A stretch of 64,000 bases of DNA from Sphingomonas sp. 8AM (GTDB lineage Bacteria; Pseudomonadota; Alphaproteobacteria; Sphingomonadales; Sphingomonadaceae): positions 2,999,713 through 3,063,712 of the forward strand of contig NZ_LR733844.1 of assembly GCF_902506455.1 (NCBI RefSeq). The letters run 5' to 3'. How positions within the stretch are numbered: position 1 is the first letter of the stretch; each line of letters opens with the position of its first letter. Below, piece by piece: positions 9,792 through 18,977 of the stretch. The translations under genes and the position numbers were made by a program. The notes beneath the pieces are model-generated. The model was not told the DNA's origin, did not search any database, and saw only the letters and a list, made by a program, of their open reading frames with translations.

Positions 9792-11213
9792 ATGAGGAAG
9801 GGGCTTTTCGCCGCCGCCGCGTTGCTGGTGGCGGGTACGGCACAGGCGCAGCAGGTCGATATAGGCGCATCGCCGCCCGACGACCCCAATGCGCCCAAGC
9901 CGGGCGCGAGCGCGACGACCCGTTCCGGCGATACGCAGCGCCAGCCGCGTACCCCGGCCGCGCGCCGCCCGCACGACACCTCGCCCTCGTCGTTGGTCGG
10001 CGACACGCAGAGTTCGCCGCCGCCGGGGCTGATCGGCGACTGGCAGGAGATCCGCACGCGGCTCGGCCGGCGCGGGATCGGGCTGACCGCGCGTTATGCC
10101 TCGGAGAGCGGGTATAATTTTGCCGGCGGCGACCGGAAGCTGTTCCGCGAGACCGGTCAGTTCGACGTCGGCGCGCTGCTCGATATGGAGAAGCTGGCCG
10201 GGATCACCGGCGGCGCGGTGCAGGCCACGGTGACGTGGCGGCGCGGTTATGACCTGACCACCGATGCGGGCCTCGACACGCTGCAACAGGTGCAGGAAAT
10301 TTACGGCCGCGGGCAGACGGTGCGCCTTACGCAATGGTGGTGGGAGCAGAAGATCGGGACGAAGACCGAGGTGAAGCTGGGGCGCACCAACCCCGGCGAG
10401 GATTTCGCGGCCTTCTCCTGCCACTTCATGAACCTCAGCTTCTGCGGTGCGCAGCCCGGCAATCTGGCGGGCGATTACTGGTACAATTGGCCGGTCAGCC
10501 AGTGGGGCGCGCGGGTGCGCGTCGCGCTCGACGGCGATCGCTACGTGCAGGGCGCGGTGTATGAGATCAACCCGCGCAATCTGGAGAAGGACTTCTTCGT
10601 CGGTCACTTCCACGGCGCGACCGGCGTGCTGATCCCGGTCGAGACCGGCGTCAGCCGCGGCGGCGACGATGGCAAGGTCGGGTCGTACAAGGTCGGCGGC
10701 TGGATCGCGACCGCCGATGGCGACGACGTGCTGCTCGACCGCGACCGCCGCCCGATCGTCCTGACCGGCGTCGCGCCGCTACGGCGCTCGGGCCGCTACG
10801 GCGTCTATTTCACGATGCAGCAGCAACTCACTGGCACGTCCAAGGGCGGCAAGTCGCTGACCGGGCTGGGCGTCTTCCTCAACGTGACGCAGACCGACCG
10901 CAAGACCAGCGTCACCGACAATCAGGTTTCGCTCGGGCTGTTCTACAAGGGGCTGGTGCCGGCACTTCCCGGTGACGTGCTGGGCGTCGCGGTCGCACGC
11001 ACCAACGTCAGCGGCCGCGCCGCGCGCGCTGACGAACTGATGCCGGGCACGCCCGTGCGCGATGCCGAATATGCCGCCGAGGTCTATTACAGCCTGCACC
11101 CGATCGACTGGCTCGAGCTGCGCCCGAACGTGCAATGGGTCCACCAGCCCGGCGGCGTGCGCGGCGCACCCGATGTCGGCGTCGTCGGACTGAAGGCCGC
11201 GCTGACGCTCTGA
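9792..11213 (+). CDS. OprB-family carbohydrate-selective porin
   Basis: Outer-membrane porin for sugar diffusion. A signal peptide (MRKGLFAAAALLVAGTAQAQ) is followed by a low-complexity Pro/Arg/Thr linker to about residue 75, then the OprB domain: LIGDWQEIRTRLGRRGIGL, a barrel with alternating strands, FAAFSCHFMNLSFCGAQPGN and WLELRPNVQWVHQPGG near the end. The 473-aa length is typical. GAGGG before the ATG supports the start. It precedes glpX by 90 nt; the gap holds a 20-bp near-palindrome. Confidence 0.88.
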   Translation: MRKGLFAAAALLVAGTAQAQQVDIGASPPDDPNAPKPGASATTRSGDTQRQPRTPAARRPHDTSPSSLVGDTQSSPPPGLIGDWQEIRTRLGRRGIGLTARYASESGYNFAGGDRKLFRETGQFDVGALLDMEKLAGITGGAVQATVTWRRGYDLTTDAGLDTLQQVQEIYGRGQTVRLTQWWWEQKIGTKTEVKLGRTNPGEDFAAFSCHFMNLSFCGAQPGNLAGDYWYNWPVSQWGARVRVALDGDRYVQGAVYEINPRNLEKDFFVGHFHGATGVLIPVETGVSRGGDDGKVGSYKVGGWIATADGDDVLLDRDRRPIVLTGVAPLRRSGRYGVYFTMQQQLTGTSKGGKSLTGLGVFLNVTQTDRKTSVTDNQVSLGLFYKGLVPALPGDVLGVAVARTNVSGRAARADELMPGTPVRDAEYAAEVYYSLHPIDWLELRPNVQWVHQPGGVRGAPDVGVVGLKAALTL

Positions 11214-11221
11214 CGGCGATC

Positions 11222-11241
11222 TTGTATAACATGTAAAACAA
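11222..11241. promoter_or_regulatory. 20-bp near-palindromic operator candidate
   Basis: TTGTATAACATGTAAAACAA matches its own reverse complement at 16 of 20 positions and is an AT-rich island between oprB and glpX. The half TTGTATAACA fits the GT-N3-AC core used by FadR-type GntR regulators. Its position, 63 nt before the glpX start, suits an operator or overlapping promoter. No regulator gene adjoins it. Confidence 0.4.
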
Positions 11242-11303
11242 AATGCCTCGACACCGTCATGTGGCGCGCCTATCCCGAAGCGATCAGAGAAGAAGGACTT
11301 CCC

Positions 11304-12269
11304 ATGCCGACTGCCAGCAAGGTTCTCGACCGTGTGCTCGTGCTGGAGATGGTGCGCGTCACCGAAGCCGCGGCGATCGCCGCCTCGACGCTGACCGGGC
11401 GCGGTGACGAAAAGGCCGCCGACGCTGCCGCGGTCGAGGCGATGCGCGCCGCGCTCAACGAACTCGACATCGATGGCACGGTGGTGATCGGCGAGGGCGA
11501 GCGCGACGAGGCGCCGATGCTGTTCATCGGCGAGAAGGTCGGCAGCGGGCAGGGACCGGCGATCGACATCGCGCTCGATCCGCTGGAGGGCACGACGATC
11601 TGCGCCAAGTCGGGGCCGAACAGCCTGGCGGTGCTGGCGATCGCCGAGAAGGGCGGCCTGCTCAACGCGCCCGACGTCTATATGGACAAGCTCGCGGTCG
11701 GCCCCGGGCTGCCGGCGGGCGTGATCGACCTCGATCGCACGCCGACCGAAAATGTCCAGGCGATCGCGGCGGCCAAGGGCGTCGCACCCAAGGACATCAT
11801 CGCCTGCGTCCTCGACCGTCCGCGCCACGAAGCGTTGATCGCCGAGTTGCGCAGCATTGGCTGCGGCGTGGTGCTGATCGGCGACGGCGACGTCGCGGGC
11901 GTGATCGCGACCAGCGACCCCGACACGACGATCGACGTGTATATGGGCTCGGGCGGCGCGCCGGAGGGTGTGCTGGCGTGCGCGGCGCTGCGCTGCGTCG
12001 GCGGGCAATTCAAGGGCCGCCTCTTGTTCCGCAACGACGACGAGCGCGGTCGCGCGCGCAAATGGGGGATCGAGGATCTCGACCGCCAATATGATCTCAA
12101 GGATCTGGCGAAGGGCGACTGCATCTTCGCGGCGACCGGCGTCACCGACGGCTCGCTGCTCGAAGGCGTGCGCCGCGTCGGCGGCAAGATGACCACCGAG
12201 AGCGTCGTGATGCGCGCCTCCTCGGGCACGGTGCGCTGGGTGAAGGGCGAGCACCGCCTGAACCCGTGA
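11304..12269 (+). CDS. glpX: Class II fructose-1,6-bisphosphatase
   Basis: Hydrolyses fructose-1,6-bisphosphate to fructose-6-phosphate in gluconeogenesis. It carries the GlpX signatures: EAAAIAASTLTGRGDEKAAD, GTVVIGEGERDEAPML (metal ligands), DIALDPLEGTTICAKSGPNS and GSGGAPEGVLACAALRC. The ATG at 11304 has AGAAGGA 7-14 nt upstream. The 321-aa length fits. The stop overlaps the GTG start of the CPBP gene (GTGA), indicating coupling. Confidence 0.96.
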   Translation: MPTASKVLDRVLVLEMVRVTEAAAIAASTLTGRGDEKAADAAAVEAMRAALNELDIDGTVVIGEGERDEAPMLFIGEKVGSGQGPAIDIALDPLEGTTICAKSGPNSLAVLAIAEKGGLLNAPDVYMDKLAVGPGLPAGVIDLDRTPTENVQAIAAAKGVAPKDIIACVLDRPRHEALIAELRSIGCGVVLIGDGDVAGVIATSDPDTTIDVYMGSGGAPEGVLACAALRCVGGQFKGRLLFRNDDERGRARKWGIEDLDRQYDLKDLAKGDCIFAATGVTDGSLLEGVRRVGGKMTTESVVMRASSGTVRWVKGEHRLNP

Positions 12270-13000
12270 TCGTGGCCGGCGCGGCGCTGGCGTTGGCGCT
12301 GGCGCTGGCGAGCCTTGCGCTGCTGCTGCACGGTGCTCGCGTCGGCTATTGGCCGCGCCCGCCTGCGGTCGTGCCGGGCGCGGTGCGGCATCGCTGGTTC
12401 GCGCGGCTGGCGCTGCGCCCGCTGGTGCATTTCGGCGCGGTCTCCGTGCTGTTGCTCGTCGCGCTGGGCCGGATCGACTCGGTCCAGCATTTCCCGTCTG
12501 AATTGCGCTCGGCGCGGATGCTGGCGGTCGCGTGGATCGGGCAGCCGGGGTGGGCGCCGTTGGCGATCGGTGCGGCCGCCGGGGTCGTGATCGCCGCCGT
12601 CCTCGAACGGCGCGGTCGGAGCGTGACGCTGGGCGATGTGCGCGCGGTCACGCCGATGCGCCGCGCCGAACTCGGCTGGGGCGTACTGCTCGCGATCGTG
12701 GCGGGCGTGGCCGAGGAGATGTTCTTCCGGCTGCTGCTGCCGTTGCTGATCGCGATCGTTACGGGGTCGGCGCTGCTCGGCTTCGTGGGGGCGACGGCGG
12801 CGTTTGGCTATGCGCATCGCTATCAGGGCGCGCGCGGGGTGATGGGAACCGTGATCGCGGGCGTGTTGCTGACGGTGGTGTATCTGGTGTCAGGGCGACT
12901 GTGGGCGGCGATGCTCGTCCATGCCGCAATCGACCTCAATGGTTTGGTGTTGCGACCGGTGTTGGCGGGGAAGTTGGCTAGGCCGTCATTGCGAGCGTAG
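12266..13000 (+). CDS. CPBP-family intramembrane metalloprotease
   Basis: About six hydrophobic segments and the Abi/CPBP (Rce1-like) motifs: GVAEEMFFRLLLPLL (EExxxR), YAHRYQGARG and MLVHAAIDLNG. Such proteins are intramembrane proteases or inactive relatives; the substrate is unknown. The GTG start overlaps the glpX stop. The last codons (SLRA) and the stop TAG lie inside a family A REP palindrome that begins at 12985, so the native C-terminus has probably been replaced by repeat sequence. Confidence 0.85.
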   Translation: MIVAGAALALALALASLALLLHGARVGYWPRPPAVVPGAVRHRWFARLALRPLVHFGAVSVLLLVALGRIDSVQHFPSELRSARMLAVAWIGQPGWAPLAIGAAAGVVIAAVLERRGRSVTLGDVRAVTPMRRAELGWGVLLAIVAGVAEEMFFRLLLPLLIAIVTGSALLGFVGATAAFGYAHRYQGARGVMGTVIAGVLLTVVYLVSGRLWAAMLVHAAIDLNGLVLRPVLAGKLARPSLRA

Positions 13001-13059
13001 CGAAGCGGTTCAGGGCGTCCTGATCCGACTCTGGATTGCTTCGCTACGCTCGCAATGAC
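12985..13059. repeat. REP-like palindrome, family A (overlaps CPBP gene end)
   Basis: Arms GTCATTGCGAGCGTAGCGAA and TTCGCTACGCTCGCAATGAC enclose a spacer. The left arm is read as codons by the CPBP gene and provides its TAG stop at 12998-13000. It lies in the convergent gap to cysQ. Confidence 0.9.
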
Positions 13060-13089
13060 GAGTGGGGAGGAAATTCCGGCGACGAAAAG

Positions 13090-13830
13090 TTAGATTTGCC
13101 CCAACGCCGCCAACACCGGCGCGACATGCTCGTGCCGGCAGATCAGCAGGTCCGGCATGTACGTGTCCGCGCAATTATAGATCAGCGGTGACCCATCGAT
13201 GCGGCTGACGTGCAGCCCATGCGCGCGCGCTACCGCGGCGGGGGCGCAACTGTCCCACTCATATTGCCCGCCCGAATGAAGGTAGATGTCGGACTGGCCG
13301 AGGATGATGCTCATCGCCTTCGCGCCCGCGCTCCCCATCGGTACCAGCTCCGCGCCCAGCGCCTCGGCGACCGCCACCGCTTCGCGCGCGGGGCGCGAGC
13401 GGCTGACCACCATCCGCAGCTTTTCGGGCGCGGGCGGGACTGCGCGCGGCGCGTCGCTGCGCAGCACGAGCCCCGCCGCGGGCAAGGCGACCGCGCCGGT
13501 CGTCGGCACGCCGTCGATCGCCAGCCCGACATGCACCGCCCAATCGGCGCGCCGCTCGGCATATTCGCGCGTGCCGTCGACCGGATCGACGATCCACACC
13601 CGCGAGCGATCGAGACGGACCGGGCAGTCCTTTTCCTCCTCGGACAGCAACCCGTCCGCGCCACGCTGCGCACGCAACGCCTCGACCAAGAAGCGGTTGG
13701 CGATGGCATCCCCCGCTTTCGCCAGCGCCTGCTCGGTCAGCGCCGCGCTGTCGCGCACCGTCAGCAGCAGCGCGCCCGCCACCTCGGCGAGATGCGCTGC
13801 CAGTGCCGCGTCGCTCGTCTCCACGGTCAT
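13090..13830 (-). CDS. cysQ: 3'(2'),5'-bisphosphate nucleotidase
   Basis: Inositol-monophosphatase-fold enzyme that removes the 3'-phosphate of PAP/PAPS, recycling the by-product of sulfate reduction. Metal-binding motif [16 protein letters not shown], an upstream EEE in [10 protein letters not shown], and a second site [17 protein letters not shown] are present. Length 246 aa is normal. It is the last gene of cysD-cysNC-cysQ, its start overlapping the cysNC stop by 4 nt, which supports the CysQ assignment over a general inositol phosphatase. Confidence 0.92.
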   Translation of the reverse strand: MTVETSDAALAAHLAEVAGALLLTVRDSAALTEQALAKAGDAIANRFLVEALRAQRGADGLLSEEEKDCPVRLDRSRVWIVDPVDGTREYAERRADWAVHVGLAIDGVPTTGAVALPAAGLVLRSDAPRAVPPAPEKLRMVVSRSRPAREAVAVAEALGAELVPMGSAGAKAMSIILGQSDIYLHSGGQYEWDSCAPAAVARAHGLHVSRIDGSPLIYNCADTYMPDLLICRHEHVAPVLAALGQI

Positions 13831-15737
13831 GCGCGGCGCAGCAGCAGGTCGACGATCTGCTCGGCGGCCTGCTCGGGGGTGGTGACGGTGGTGTCGATCC
13901 GCACCTCGGGCGCGGCGGGGCGCTCATAGGGGCTGTCGATGCCGGTGAAGTTCTTGAGCAATCCGGCGCGCGCCTTCTTGTAGAGGCCCTTCACGTCGCG
14001 GCGCTCGGCTTCCTCGAACGGCGTGTCGACGAACACCTCGACGAACTCGCCCGCGGGGAGCATCGCGCGCACCATCTCGCGCTCGGCGCGGAACGGGCTG
14101 ATGAACGCGGTCAGCACGATCAGCCCGGCGTCGGTCATCAGCTTCGCGACCTCGCCGACACGGCGGATGTTCTCGATCCGGTCGGCCTCGGTGAAGCCGA
14201 GATCCTTGTTGAGCCCGTGGCGGACATTGTCGCCGTCGAGCAGGAAGGTATGCCGCCCGAGCGTGTGGAGCCGCTTTTCGACCAGATTGGCGATCGTCGA
14301 CTTGCCCGACCCCGACAGGCCGGTGAACCACAAGACCGCCGGCTTCTGGTCCTTGAGCGCGGCATGGGCGTCGCGGCCGACGTCGACCGCCTGCCAATGG
14401 ACGTTCTGCGCGCGGCGCAGGCTGAAATGCAGCATCCCCGCCGCGACCGTCGCGTTGGTGAGTTTGTCGATCAGGATGAACCCGCCGAGCGTGCGATTGT
14501 CGGCATAGGGCTCGAACACGATCGCACGGTCGGTGGTCAGCTCGGCGACGCCGATCGCGTTGAGGTCGAGCGTCTTGGCGGCGAGCTGTTCGAGCGTGTT
14601 GACGTTGACGACGTATTTCGGCTGCTGGACGGTCGCCGAGACGGTCTGCGTCCCCAGCTTGAGCCAATAGCCGCGCCCGACGCGCAGCGCCGCATCGTCG
14701 AGCCACACCAAGGTCGCCTCGAACTGGTCGGCGGCCTCGGGCGGTTGTTCGGCGGCGGCGATCACATCGCCGCGCGAACAGTCGATCTCGTCGGCGAAGC
14801 AGAGCGTCACCGACTGCCCGGCGACCGCCTGCTCCAGATCGCCGTCGAGCGTGACGATCCGCGTCACCGCCGAGGTCTTGCCCGACGGCAGCACGCGCAC
14901 CTTGTCCCCCACCGCGACGCGCCCGGTCGCGATCAACCCCGAGAAGCCGCGGAAGTCTAGGTGCGGGCGGTTGACCCATTGCACCGGCATCCGGAACGGC
15001 TTGTCGGCATCGACCGACGCGAGCACCTCGACCGTCTCCAGATGCTCGACCAAAGTCGGCCCGTGATACCAGGGGGTGTTCGCCGACCGGGCGGTGATGT
15101 TGTCGCCCCTGAAGCCGGAGATCGGCAGCGCGGTGAACCCTTCGATCCCGATCGAGCGCGCGAAGGCGGTGTAATCCGCGACAATCGCGTCGAACGTCGC
15201 CTGATCGTAGCCGACCAGATCCATCTTGTTGACCGCCAGCACGATGTTGCGGATCCCGATCAGGTGGCAGAGGTAGCTGTGCCGCCGCGTCTGCGTCAGC
15301 ACGCCCTTGCGCGCGTCGATCAGGATCACCGCGAGGTCGGCGGTCGATGCGCCCGTCACCATGTTGCGGGTATATTGTTCGTGGCCGGGGCAGTCGGCGA
15401 CGATGAACTTGCGCTTCTCGGTATTGAAGAATCGATAGGCGACGTCGATCGTGATCCCCTGCTCGCGCTCGGCGGCGAGCCCGTCGACCAAGAGCGCGAA
15501 GTCGATCTCCTGCCCTTGCGTGCCCTGTTTGCGCGAATCGCTTTCCAGCGCGGCGAGCTGATCCTCGAAGATCATCTTCGAATCGTAGAGCAGCCGCCCG
15601 ATCAGCGTCGACTTGCCGTCATCGACCGAGCCGCAGGTGATGAAGCGCAGCATCGTCTTGTGCTGATGACTGTCGAGATACGCATCGATGTCGCGCGCGA
15701 CCAGATCGTCCACAACGTAAGCAGGTGCAGTGCTCAT
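13827..15737 (-). CDS. cysNC: Bifunctional sulfate adenylyltransferase large subunit / APS kinase
   Basis: Fusion of CysN, the GTPase subunit of ATP sulfurylase, with CysC, APS kinase. The GTPase part has P-loop GSVDDGKST near residue 36, [12 protein letters not shown] and NKMDLVG; the kinase part from about residue 455 has P-loop [24 protein letters not shown] and [10 protein letters not shown]. Together with CysD it makes APS and then PAPS. The 636-aa length matches fused enzymes. Start and stop overlap cysD by 1 nt and cysQ by 4 nt. Confidence 0.96.
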   Translation of the reverse strand: MSTAPAYVVDDLVARDIDAYLDSHQHKTMLRFITCGSVDDGKSTLIGRLLYDSKMIFEDQLAALESDSRKQGTQGQEIDFALLVDGLAAEREQGITIDVAYRFFNTEKRKFIVADCPGHEQYTRNMVTGASTADLAVILIDARKGVLTQTRRHSYLCHLIGIRNIVLAVNKMDLVGYDQATFDAIVADYTAFARSIGIEGFTALPISGFRGDNITARSANTPWYHGPTLVEHLETVEVLASVDADKPFRMPVQWVNRPHLDFRGFSGLIATGRVAVGDKVRVLPSGKTSAVTRIVTLDGDLEQAVAGQSVTLCFADEIDCSRGDVIAAAEQPPEAADQFEATLVWLDDAALRVGRGYWLKLGTQTVSATVQQPKYVVNVNTLEQLAAKTLDLNAIGVAELTTDRAIVFEPYADNRTLGGFILIDKLTNATVAAGMLHFSLRRAQNVHWQAVDVGRDAHAALKDQKPAVLWFTGLSGSGKSTIANLVEKRLHTLGRHTFLLDGDNVRHGLNKDLGFTEADRIENIRRVGEVAKLMTDAGLIVLTAFISPFRAEREMVRAMLPAGEFVEVFVDTPFEEAERRDVKGLYKKARAGLLKNFTGIDSPYERPAAPEVRIDTTVTTPEQAAEQIVDLLLRRA

Positions 15738-16657
15738 CAGAAATACCCCTGCTGCTTCTTCACTTCCATCCCCGCGCCGCCGGCATCCTTGTCGATCGCG
15801 CGCCCCTGCCGCTCGCTGGTGGTGGTGAGCAATGTCTCCTGGATCACCTGCGGCAGCGTCGTCGCATGGCTCTCGACCGCGCCGGTCAGCGGATAGCAGC
15901 CGAGCGTGCGGAAGCGGATCGAGCGCAGCACCGGCGCCTCGCCGGGCAGCAACCGGAAGCGATCGTCATCGACCATCAGCAGCATCCCGTCGCGCTCGAC
16001 GGTCGGGCGCTCGGCGGCGAAATAGAGCGGGACGATCGGCACGTCGTTCAGATGGATATATTGCCAGATATCCAGCTCGGTCCAGTTCGAGATCGGGAAG
16101 ACGCGGATGCTCTCGCCCTTGTTCTTGCGGGCGTTGTAGAGGTTCCACAGCTCGGGCCGCTGGTTCTTCGGGTCCCAGCCGTGCGTGGCGGTGCGGAAGC
16201 TGAAGATCCGCTCCTTGGCGCGGCTCTTCTCCTCGTCGCGGCGCGCGCCGCCGAACGCAGCGTCGAATCCGTAATGGTCGAGCGCCTGCTTCAGCCCCTC
16301 GGTCTTCCACATGTCGGTGTGGAGCGCGCCATGGTCGAACGGATTGATCCCGCGCTCGATCGCCTCGGGATTCTGGTGGACGAGCAGGGTCATCCCGCTC
16401 TCCGCCGCCATCCGGTCGCGCAAAGCGTACATCTCGCGGAACTTCCACGTCGTGTCGACATGCAGCAGCGGGAAGGGCGGGGGGCTGGGGAAGAACGCCT
16501 TGCGCGCGAGATGCAGCATCACCGCGCTGTCCTTGCCGACCGAATAGAGCATCACGGGATTGTTCGCCTCGGCCACCACCTCGCGCATGATGTGGATCGC
16601 CTCGGCCTCGAGCCGTTGCAAATGGGTGAGCCGGTGATGATCGAGCAACCGTGACAT
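15737..16657 (-). CDS. cysD: Sulfate adenylyltransferase small subunit
   Basis: PP-loop ATP pyrophosphatase that adenylates sulfate with CysN. Signatures: [21 protein letters not shown] (SGKDS-like P-loop), [36 protein letters not shown] and [15 protein letters not shown]. Length 306 aa is typical. AAGGGAAG precedes the ATG. It heads the cysD-cysNC-cysQ operon; an 18-bp perfect palindrome lies 16 nt upstream of the start codon. Confidence 0.97.
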   Translation of the reverse strand: MSRLLDHHRLTHLQRLEAEAIHIMREVVAEANNPVMLYSVGKDSAVMLHLARKAFFPSPPPFPLLHVDTTWKFREMYALRDRMAAESGMTLLVHQNPEAIERGINPFDHGALHTDMWKTEGLKQALDHYGFDAAFGGARRDEEKSRAKERIFSFRTATHGWDPKNQRPELWNLYNARKNKGESIRVFPISNWTELDIWQYIHLNDVPIVPLYFAAERPTVERDGMLLMVDDDRFRLLPGEAPVLRSIRFRTLGCYPLTGAVESHATTLPQVIQETLLTTTSERQGRAIDKDAGGAGMEVKKQQGYF

Positions 16658-16672
16658 TCGCTTCCCTTTACG

Positions 16673-16690
16673 CCGGACACGCGTGTCCGG
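16673..16690. promoter_or_regulatory. 18-bp perfect palindrome upstream of cysD
   Basis: CCGGACACGCGTGTCCGG is a perfect palindrome just upstream of the cysD ribosome site, so it could be an operator of the sulfate operon or a leader hairpin. A related CCGGCACGCGTGTCCG lies within the family D repeat near 37692, so repeat origin is also possible. Confidence 0.4.
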
Positions 16691-16784
16691 TCGTTATGCA
16701 TCTGTCATCCCTTGCGCGGAAACACGTGGCAGCGGGGCGTGGAATTGGTTGCGGCGGGGCAATGGCAGCTTTTGCACGAGGGCC

Positions 16785-16859
16785 GTCATTGCGAGCGTAG
16801 CGAAGCAATCCGGGACGTCCGGGGCCGACACTGGATTGCTTCGCTGCGCTCGCAATGAC
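16785..16859. repeat. REP-like palindrome, family A
   Basis: Arms GTCATTGCGAGCGTAGCGAA and TTCGCTGCGCTCGCAATGAC surround a 35-nt spacer in the divergent gap between cysD and the secreted phosphoesterase gene, 45 nt before the latter's start. Confidence 0.9.
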
Positions 16860-16903
16860 GGTTGCTTGTGGATAGTGGAGCGCATCAAAAGAAAGGGTTG
16901 CAG

Positions 16904-17749
16904 ATGAAGCGTTTGATGATGGTGGCAGTCGCGGCGGCGGCGCTGGTGACCGCGAGCGGCGCGGCCGCGCAGGACGTGCGCGTGATGACCTTCAACGTCC
17001 GTTTCGCCTGCGATTGCGACGGCCCCAACGTGTGGCCCGCCCGGCGCGACCTGTTCATGCAGACGGTGCGCGAGGCGAACCCGGACGTGATCGGCACGCA
17101 GGAACTGCTCAAGACGCAGGGCGACGACATCGTCCGCGCGCTGCCGCGCTATCGCTGGTTCGGGCGCGATCGCGACGGCGGGCACAAGGGCGAGCATATG
17201 GGCGTCTTCTACCGCACCGACCGGCTGAAGCTGATCCGCAGCGGCGATTTCTGGCTATCCGAGACCCCCGAGATGCCGGGCAAGATCAGCTGGGGCGCGA
17301 ACCTGCCGCGCATGGTGACGTGGGGCGTGTTCGAGACGACCGGCAGGACGAAGCGCCGCTTCCTGATGGCCGACACGCACTTCGCGCACCGCGGCGCGGA
17401 GGACGAGGACGCGCGCAACCGCTCCGCCGCGCTGATCGCTGCGCGGCTGCCGGCGATCGCCAGGGGGTTGCCGATCGTGCTGACCGGCGATCTGAACACC
17501 ACGCCGGACAGCGCCGCGGTCCGCCGGCTGACCGCGTTCCTCACCGACGCCTCGCGCCTCGCGCGCACCCCCGACGCGCCGAGTGGTACGTTCCACGACT
17601 TCACCGGCACGCCCGAGGCGGGGAAATGGATCGACTATATCCTCGTCAAGAGCTTCCGCCCGGTGGCGGCGAAGGTGCTGACCACGCACGAGGGTATGCG
17701 CTACCCGTCCGACCATTTCCCGATCGTCGCCGATCTGAAGGGGGAGTAA
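16904..17749 (+). CDS. Secreted endonuclease/exonuclease/phosphatase-family protein
   Basis: Member of the EEP superfamily (DNase I-like fold), with a signal peptide (MKRLMMVAVAAAALVTASGAAA), so it acts in the periplasm or outside. Motifs: VRVMTFNVRF, GTQELL (Glu metal ligand), MGVFYRTDRLKLI, LTGDLNTTPDSAAV and the terminal YPSDHFPIVADL. The substrate could be nucleic acid or a phosphoester such as sugar or lipid phosphate; sequence does not decide. Start at 16904 is supported by AAAGGG upstream and by the signal peptide. Confidence 0.85.
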   Translation: MKRLMMVAVAAAALVTASGAAAQDVRVMTFNVRFACDCDGPNVWPARRDLFMQTVREANPDVIGTQELLKTQGDDIVRALPRYRWFGRDRDGGHKGEHMGVFYRTDRLKLIRSGDFWLSETPEMPGKISWGANLPRMVTWGVFETTGRTKRRFLMADTHFAHRGAEDEDARNRSAALIAARLPAIARGLPIVLTGDLNTTPDSAAVRRLTAFLTDASRLARTPDAPSGTFHDFTGTPEAGKWIDYILVKSFRPVAAKVLTTHEGMRYPSDHFPIVADLKGE

Positions 17750-17756
17750 TCCTCCA

Positions 17757-17837
17757 TCATCCCGGACTTGATCCGGGATCCCGCTTCCTGCGCCTTACGG
17801 AAAAAGGAGCGGGGCCCCGGATCAAGTCCGGGGCGAC
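17757..17837. repeat. REP-like palindrome, family B
   Basis: Arms beginning ATCCCGGACTTGATCCGGGA and ending CCGGATCAAGTCCGGGGCGA enclose a spacer. It fills the convergent gap between the phosphoesterase and the MBL-fold gene. Confidence 0.88.
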
Positions 17838-17856
17838 GAAATATCGGCGTCGCGTC

Positions 17857-18711
17857 CTACAACGGCATCCCCGCCTGCAATCGCTCCAGCTCGACCGGAT
17901 CGTGGGTACAGGTGACGGTCACCGAGTCGCGCCGCTCGATCGACAGCCGGCGCAGTCGCTGCTGATTGTCGAGCCGCGCGGTGGCGTCGACCTCCATCAG
18001 TCGCTGATAGGCGCGCAATCCCGGCGTACAGCGCCGCCGCGCCGCGCGCATCTCGCCGCGATAGAAATACGCGTCGCCGGCGTGGAGCAGCCAGCGCCCG
18101 TCGTCCTGCCGCACCGCCACGCCGGCATGGCCCCAGGTATGGCCGGGTAGCGGCACCATCAGGATCTCGGGCGGCAATCCTTCCAGATCGCGCACGGCGT
18201 CGAACCCGAACCACCGCTCGCCGCGCGCGCCATAGCGTTCCCAGCGCTGCACGTCGTCGAGCTGCGCCGGGCGCCAGCGGTTGCGCGCGACGGCCCCCGC
18301 GCGCGGACCGGTGGCGTCGTCATATTCGCGCTGCATGACGTGAACGGTGGCGTTCGGAAAATCCTCCAGCCCGCCGGCATGATCGAAGTCGAGATGCGTC
18401 GCGACAATGTGGCGAACGTCGTCGGCGCGATAGCCCAGCGCCTCGATCTGGCGGATCGCGGTGTCGCGCTCGTGAAGTCGGATGTTGAGCATCATCCGCC
18501 ACGGCACGCTGATCCGCGGGTCGGGCCGCCGGTGCGGATGCGCGACGTCGCGCAGGCCATAGCCGGTGTCGACCAGTACCAGACCATGGCCGTCGGTCTC
18601 AATCAACAGACAATGGCAGACGATCCGGCCAAGGGGGCCAAGACTGCGCCCGTCAAACAACGCGCCCCCGACCGGACAATCAGTTCCGCAATTCAGATGG
18701 AAAATTCTCAT
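17857..18711 (-). CDS. MBL-fold metallo-hydrolase (lactonase-like)
   Basis: 284-residue metallo-beta-lactamase-fold hydrolase resembling AHL-lactonase-type proteins. The metal motif is THLDFDHAGG: the usual second His of HxHxDH is Asp here. Further ligands are GHTWGHAG, HAGDAYF and THDPVELERL. The start MRIFHLNCGT at 18711 matches the common N-terminus of the group. Substrate unknown; quorum-signal or other lactones, or sulfur and phosphorus esters, are possible. It is divergent from the chemotaxis cluster. Confidence 0.83.
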   Translation of the reverse strand: MRIFHLNCGTDCPVGGALFDGRSLGPLGRIVCHCLLIETDGHGLVLVDTGYGLRDVAHPHRRPDPRISVPWRMMLNIRLHERDTAIRQIEALGYRADDVRHIVATHLDFDHAGGLEDFPNATVHVMQREYDDATGPRAGAVARNRWRPAQLDDVQRWERYGARGERWFGFDAVRDLEGLPPEILMVPLPGHTWGHAGVAVRQDDGRWLLHAGDAYFYRGEMRAARRRCTPGLRAYQRLMEVDATARLDNQQRLRRLSIERRDSVTVTCTHDPVELERLQAGMPL

Positions 18712-18804
18712 CGGGCACCTCCGCCCCGACCGTAAGATATTAGCCAAGTTGCTGACATTACGTCGATCAGCCTGATTCTCTAACCGACCTCATTGTTCGG
18801 CGGG

Positions 18805-18819
18805 TTAATGGTCATTTTA
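18805..18819 (+). promoter_or_regulatory. CtrA-like site upstream of chemotaxis cluster
   Basis: TTAATGGTCATTTTA reads TTAA-N7-TTTA, one mismatch from the alphaproteobacterial CtrA consensus TTAA-N7-TTAA. It is in an AT-rich patch 159 nt before the first che gene and also upstream of the MBL gene. CtrA commonly controls motility genes in this class, so it is plausible but unproven. Confidence 0.3.
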
Positions 18820-18977
18820 CTCCTGCACGATAGCACGGCGGTTGTAGGGGAGGACCCCGGCTCAGGCGCCGATCTCGGTTTTCGGCGCGCGGGACGGCGC
18901 GATCCACAGCGTAACAGGCGCCCGGCGCCACGGCTTGTCACGGTGGGTCCGACGTCGGGTCAAGGAGCACCAAGTTC

